Made by a program: the position numbers and the translations under genes. Below are positions 61,686-64,000 of a stretch of 64,000 nucleotides of DNA, piece by piece. Source of the DNA: Nitrospira sp. (GTDB taxonomy: Bacteria; Nitrospirota; Nitrospiria; Nitrospirales; Nitrospiraceae); assembly GCA_030444405.1 (NCBI GenBank), contig JARFPM010000020.1, forward strand, positions 1-64,000. The letters run 5' to 3'. The stretch's first letter is position 1. The number at the start of each line of letters is the position of its first letter. The notes below the pieces were generated by a model. It was not told where the DNA came from. It searched no databases and saw only the letters and a program-made list of their open reading frames with translations.

Positions 61686-62373
61686 CCGAGTCCTTATACC
61701 AATGGGCATTGCCGTTGACGGTCATTCCATTACTCGTCCAGCCTTGATATTTTAATTTCCGCCCTTTCTTGATCTTACGGACCACCGCTGTTGCGGTTGT
61801 GGGGGCCAGTTCGCGAATGTTCAAGTCGACGCGCGCTTTCACGGCGCCCGGTTTCTTGATGAAATTGAACGTGGCTGGATCACGCTGGAACTCATTGGCC
61901 ATGTCGACAAGCTTGTCGACATCGGCTTCGAATCCCGGACAGGTCTTATCGGAGCGGATCTCTCGATGGCCGATGATATGATCGCGGTCGCAGGGGATGG
62001 CCCACCGTCGGCATATCTCATCAATCAATCTAGCGCTGGCGTCATACAGTGCATTGGACCAGGGCGTGTCCTCTCGCCCTTCATGTTCAATGCCGATCGT
62101 ATACCAGTTCGGATTGACATCGGCTTTCAATAACCGCCAAGACGGAGACACGATGCGGCCTGCATGCCAAGCCCGGTCGCTCTCACCCACGTATTGATGA
62201 ATCTCACCGTCCTTGCCGATCCCGTAGTGGGCGGACACGCCCGATTCTTCGTTCTTGAACCAAGCATCGGTGCCCTTGAGTGTGCCTTCCATGATGTGGA
62301 TCACGATCGCTTCGGGCCTGAATCCTTCCCGTCCCTTGTCTTTGTTCGGACTCCCGATCCATTGAACAGCCAT
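61633..62373 (-). CDS. N-acetylmuramoyl-L-alanine amidase with SH3-like domain
   Basis: 246 residues. The Amidase_2 domain at about 15-150 has zinc ligands in AIVIHIMEG, the DRAWHAGRI region and the C-terminal DHIIGHREIRSDKTCPGF. The C-terminal bacterial SH3 (about 175-240; VDLNIRELAPTTATAVVRKIKKGRKL) likely binds the wall. No signal peptide is visible, so it may be released by lysis or belong to a phage-like or recycling pathway. It lies 59 bases after the protease-nuclease fusion gene on the same strand. Confidence 0.88.
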   Translation of the reverse strand: MAVQWIGSPNKDKGREGFRPEAIVIHIMEGTLKGTDAWFKNEESGVSAHYGIGKDGEIHQYVGESDRAWHAGRIVSPSWRLLKADVNPNWYTIGIEHEGREDTPWSNALYDASARLIDEICRRWAIPCDRDHIIGHREIRSDKTCPGFEADVDKLVDMANEFQRDPATFNFIKKPGAVKARVDLNIRELAPTTATAVVRKIKKGRKLKYQGWTSNGMTVNGNAHWYKDSDDNYFWAGATEQPIPGL

Positions 62374-62432
62374 GTAAGTCTCCCAGATGATTTTCTGATT
62401 CTGAGGAATCTTGTAAAGCGCCTGCGGTTATA

Positions 62433-64000
62433 CTAATCCCCTAAGCCGCTCTCGAATCCGATCTTCTTGGCCAACCTCGGGTGATCAATGAGCGGGTTGC
62501 GGTTGCCCTGTCGACGGAAGATGGCTTGGTTGCGATGCCGCTCATAGTCATCCACCGGGAATGCCTTGTGCCATTGGAGCAGCGTGGCGATGCGATCTCT
62601 AGTGTACTCCTTTGCCGTGGCATTGATCTCGCCGGGATAGCGAAGTAGGAAATAGAGTGTCGCACGTGCGACGGCACCCTTGCCTCCGCCGGGTTCGAAT
62701 TTGTTTTCTTCCCGTTTGCCGCACTCGTTTCGCGTGACCTCTTCAAAGTCCGGGAAGTCAAAGTAGGGTGTGTTGCCACGGAAGCTATTGCATCCCGACT
62801 CGCAGGCAAAGAGATGATGAAGGTCTCCGCGCATCGGCTCTTTTTTCCCAAACCAAGACTGGGGGACTACGTGCTCGCAGTTAAAAGGTAGCGCCGCTTC
62901 CAAGAGATCCAATTCCTGAGCGAATTGCGAGGCCGTCATGGTGGACTCCCGCAGCGCGAGCTCCCTCATTCGTAAGCCACGTTCCTGCTCGATCCTGAAG
63001 TCTTCCCGAATCAGTTCCTCCGGGTCAAACTCCATCCCTGAGTAGATGCTGCGCAGTTTGCGGTTCGGCCGAAGATCGATCCATGGATAGAGTTCTTTGC
63101 TTGGCTTGTACCCAGGTTTTGTCGAATGAGTGCTTCTGACCAAATCGGAGAGCTTACTGAATAACCTGTCCGGTGACAGGGAGGAAGAGAGACCCGCGTA
63201 ATAGGATTTTTTGTCTTTTGTGTCGCCCTTCTTGTCGTAGTAGGGCCTGGCCTGTGCTTGGCGCGCTTCTTCCAGATTGGCTCGGAGTTCTTCATCCCGC
63301 GTCGCACCTGTGGCGGGGAGCAACTGTACCGTGGAAGGCAGAACCGGTTTGGTGTGACCGGTTGCAACCTGTTGGGAGAGGGTTTGCGTGGGTCGGCTGT
63401 CGCCGAGCTGAACGCTGATGTTCAGCGGAATGGTCCATGTGGCTACCCCCTCGCTGATGCGCGGCGATCCAAGTGTTCCTCCTGGCATGTTTGGAGTCTG
63501 GGCGGCCATCGTTGGAACTGCCTCGAACAGTTGGTCTCTCAGTTGACGGCCCAGGCTGTCCAGTGACTGGTTCTTGGTATGCTTCACAATGCGACTGATG
63601 CGAATCCCCTCGTTGGCGATCCAGTCGATGGCTCCATCACCCATGTCCATCGTCCAGAGCGTGTTATTCCGGGTCAGGATCCGACCCTGGTCGTCTCGTT
63701 TCGGTACACCCGAATGGTGGACCCCCACCACTTCCCACTGGTCATTGAATAACGGTGACCCCGACGAACCCGGAGCCGTATCCGTGTGATAGTGGATAAA
63801 ATTTTCCAGCATGTCGATGATTTGATTCTCGCGTAGAGCAATTTGCTTGGGTTGCCCGTTCGGGTGTTGCACGATCGTAACGTACTCACCGTTGATCACC
63901 TTCCCTTCGTCTTCGATCAGGCGAAGCCAACCGAACTCCTCGATCCCGCGACCCTCCACTGATCGTTCGGACACCGCGATGAGCGAAAAGTCCAGCGGCT
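62433..64000 (-). CDS. Trypsin-like protease / endonuclease I fusion (partial, runs off the window)
   Basis: At least 522 residues; the reading frame stays open to the window edge, so the N-terminus is missing. The first residues (LDFSLIAV) carry the catalytic Asp of a trypsin-like domain, and DTAPGSSGSPLFND holds the Ser. A linker of about 130 residues with DDKKxK-rich stretches follows. The C-terminal part is an endonuclease I (EndA) domain: FNCEHVVPQSWFGKKEPMRGDLHHLFACESGCNSFRGNTPYFDF and GEINATAKEYTRDRI. The combination suggests a secreted or defence-related effector that couples a protease fold to DNA cleavage. Confidence 0.85.
   Translation of the reverse strand, partial: PLDFSLIAVSERSVEGRGIEEFGWLRLIEDEGKVINGEYVTIVQHPNGQPKQIALRENQIIDMLENFIHYHTDTAPGSSGSPLFNDQWEVVGVHHSGVPKRDDQGRILTRNNTLWTMDMGDGAIDWIANEGIRISRIVKHTKNQSLDSLGRQLRDQLFEAVPTMAAQTPNMPGGTLGSPRISEGVATWTIPLNISVQLGDSRPTQTLSQQVATGHTKPVLPSTVQLLPATGATRDEELRANLEEARQAQARPYYDKKGDTKDKKSYYAGLSSSLSPDRLFSKLSDLVRSTHSTKPGYKPSKELYPWIDLRPNRKLRSIYSGMEFDPEELIREDFRIEQERGLRMRELALRESTMTASQFAQELDLLEAALPFNCEHVVPQSWFGKKEPMRGDLHHLFACESGCNSFRGNTPYFDFPDFEEVTRNECGKREENKFEPGGGKGAVARATLYFLLRYPGEINATAKEYTRDRIATLLQWHKAFPVDDYERHRNQAIFRRQGNRNPLIDHPRLAKKIGFESGLGD

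Overview
The window looks like chromosomal DNA of a Gram-negative bacterium of the Nitrospira type (phylum Nitrospirota). It carries lipid A and heptose genes (lpxC, gmhA, a rfaE2-type adenylyltransferase), TolC/HlyD export, a B-type succinate dehydrogenase, a bactofilin and many composite sensor kinases. It also holds hairpin-forming intergenic repeats that I associate with Nitrospira genomes. The lineage call is an inference from gene style; no diagnostic gene such as nxr or an rRNA lies in the window. No tRNA, rRNA, insertion sequence or CRISPR array was seen.

Region 1 (1-8 kb): a protease-like/FGE-sulfatase fusion, pterin dehydratase, an orphan B12-type radical SAM RiPP methyltransferase, a CMD-family protein, an inositol-phosphatase, a frameshifted HARE-HTH gene, lpxC, a DUF3467 protein and a 166-bp inverted-repeat element.

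Region 2 (8.2-27.2 kb) is the most striking part. Four tightly linked export genes come first: a TolC-like lipoprotein, a HlyD adaptor, a GAF-HlyD fusion and an M50 metalloprotease-HlyD fusion. They are followed by a 2812-residue surface protein with an N-terminal LEPR-type motif, two DUF4347 modules (one with its His/Cys pair lost, one intact), a LamG domain nested in a cadherin-like repeat, propeller-like repeats and a C-terminal membrane anchor with a basic tail. Directly downstream lie a membrane histidine kinase, a receiver protein with a decayed kinase tail and a receiver-GGDEF diguanylate cyclase. I propose that this is one export, surface-display and c-di-GMP signalling system.

Region 3 (27.3-38 kb): a decayed secreted protein, sdhCAB with an SdhB that appears to lack its last cysteine cluster, a PilZ protein, LemA and two TPM-domain proteins, a bactofilin, a 209-bp repeat, murJ, ogt and dtd.

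Region 4 (38-55.6 kb): mostly housekeeping. It holds an isoaspartyl peptidase, mtgA, engB, an operon of rfaE2-mfd-two parvulins, a hybrid kinase with a repeat-like insertion in its last receiver, gmhA with a deoxyhypusine-synthase-like gene and a SprT-like gene, a solitary CARF protein of the Cas02710 type, a thioesterase and a protoglobin.

Region 5 (55.7-64 kb): an OmpA protein with an internally duplicated coiled coil, small secreted proteins, cysQ, a lipoprotein, a peptidoglycan amidase, and a trypsin-like/endonuclease I fusion that runs off the window edge.
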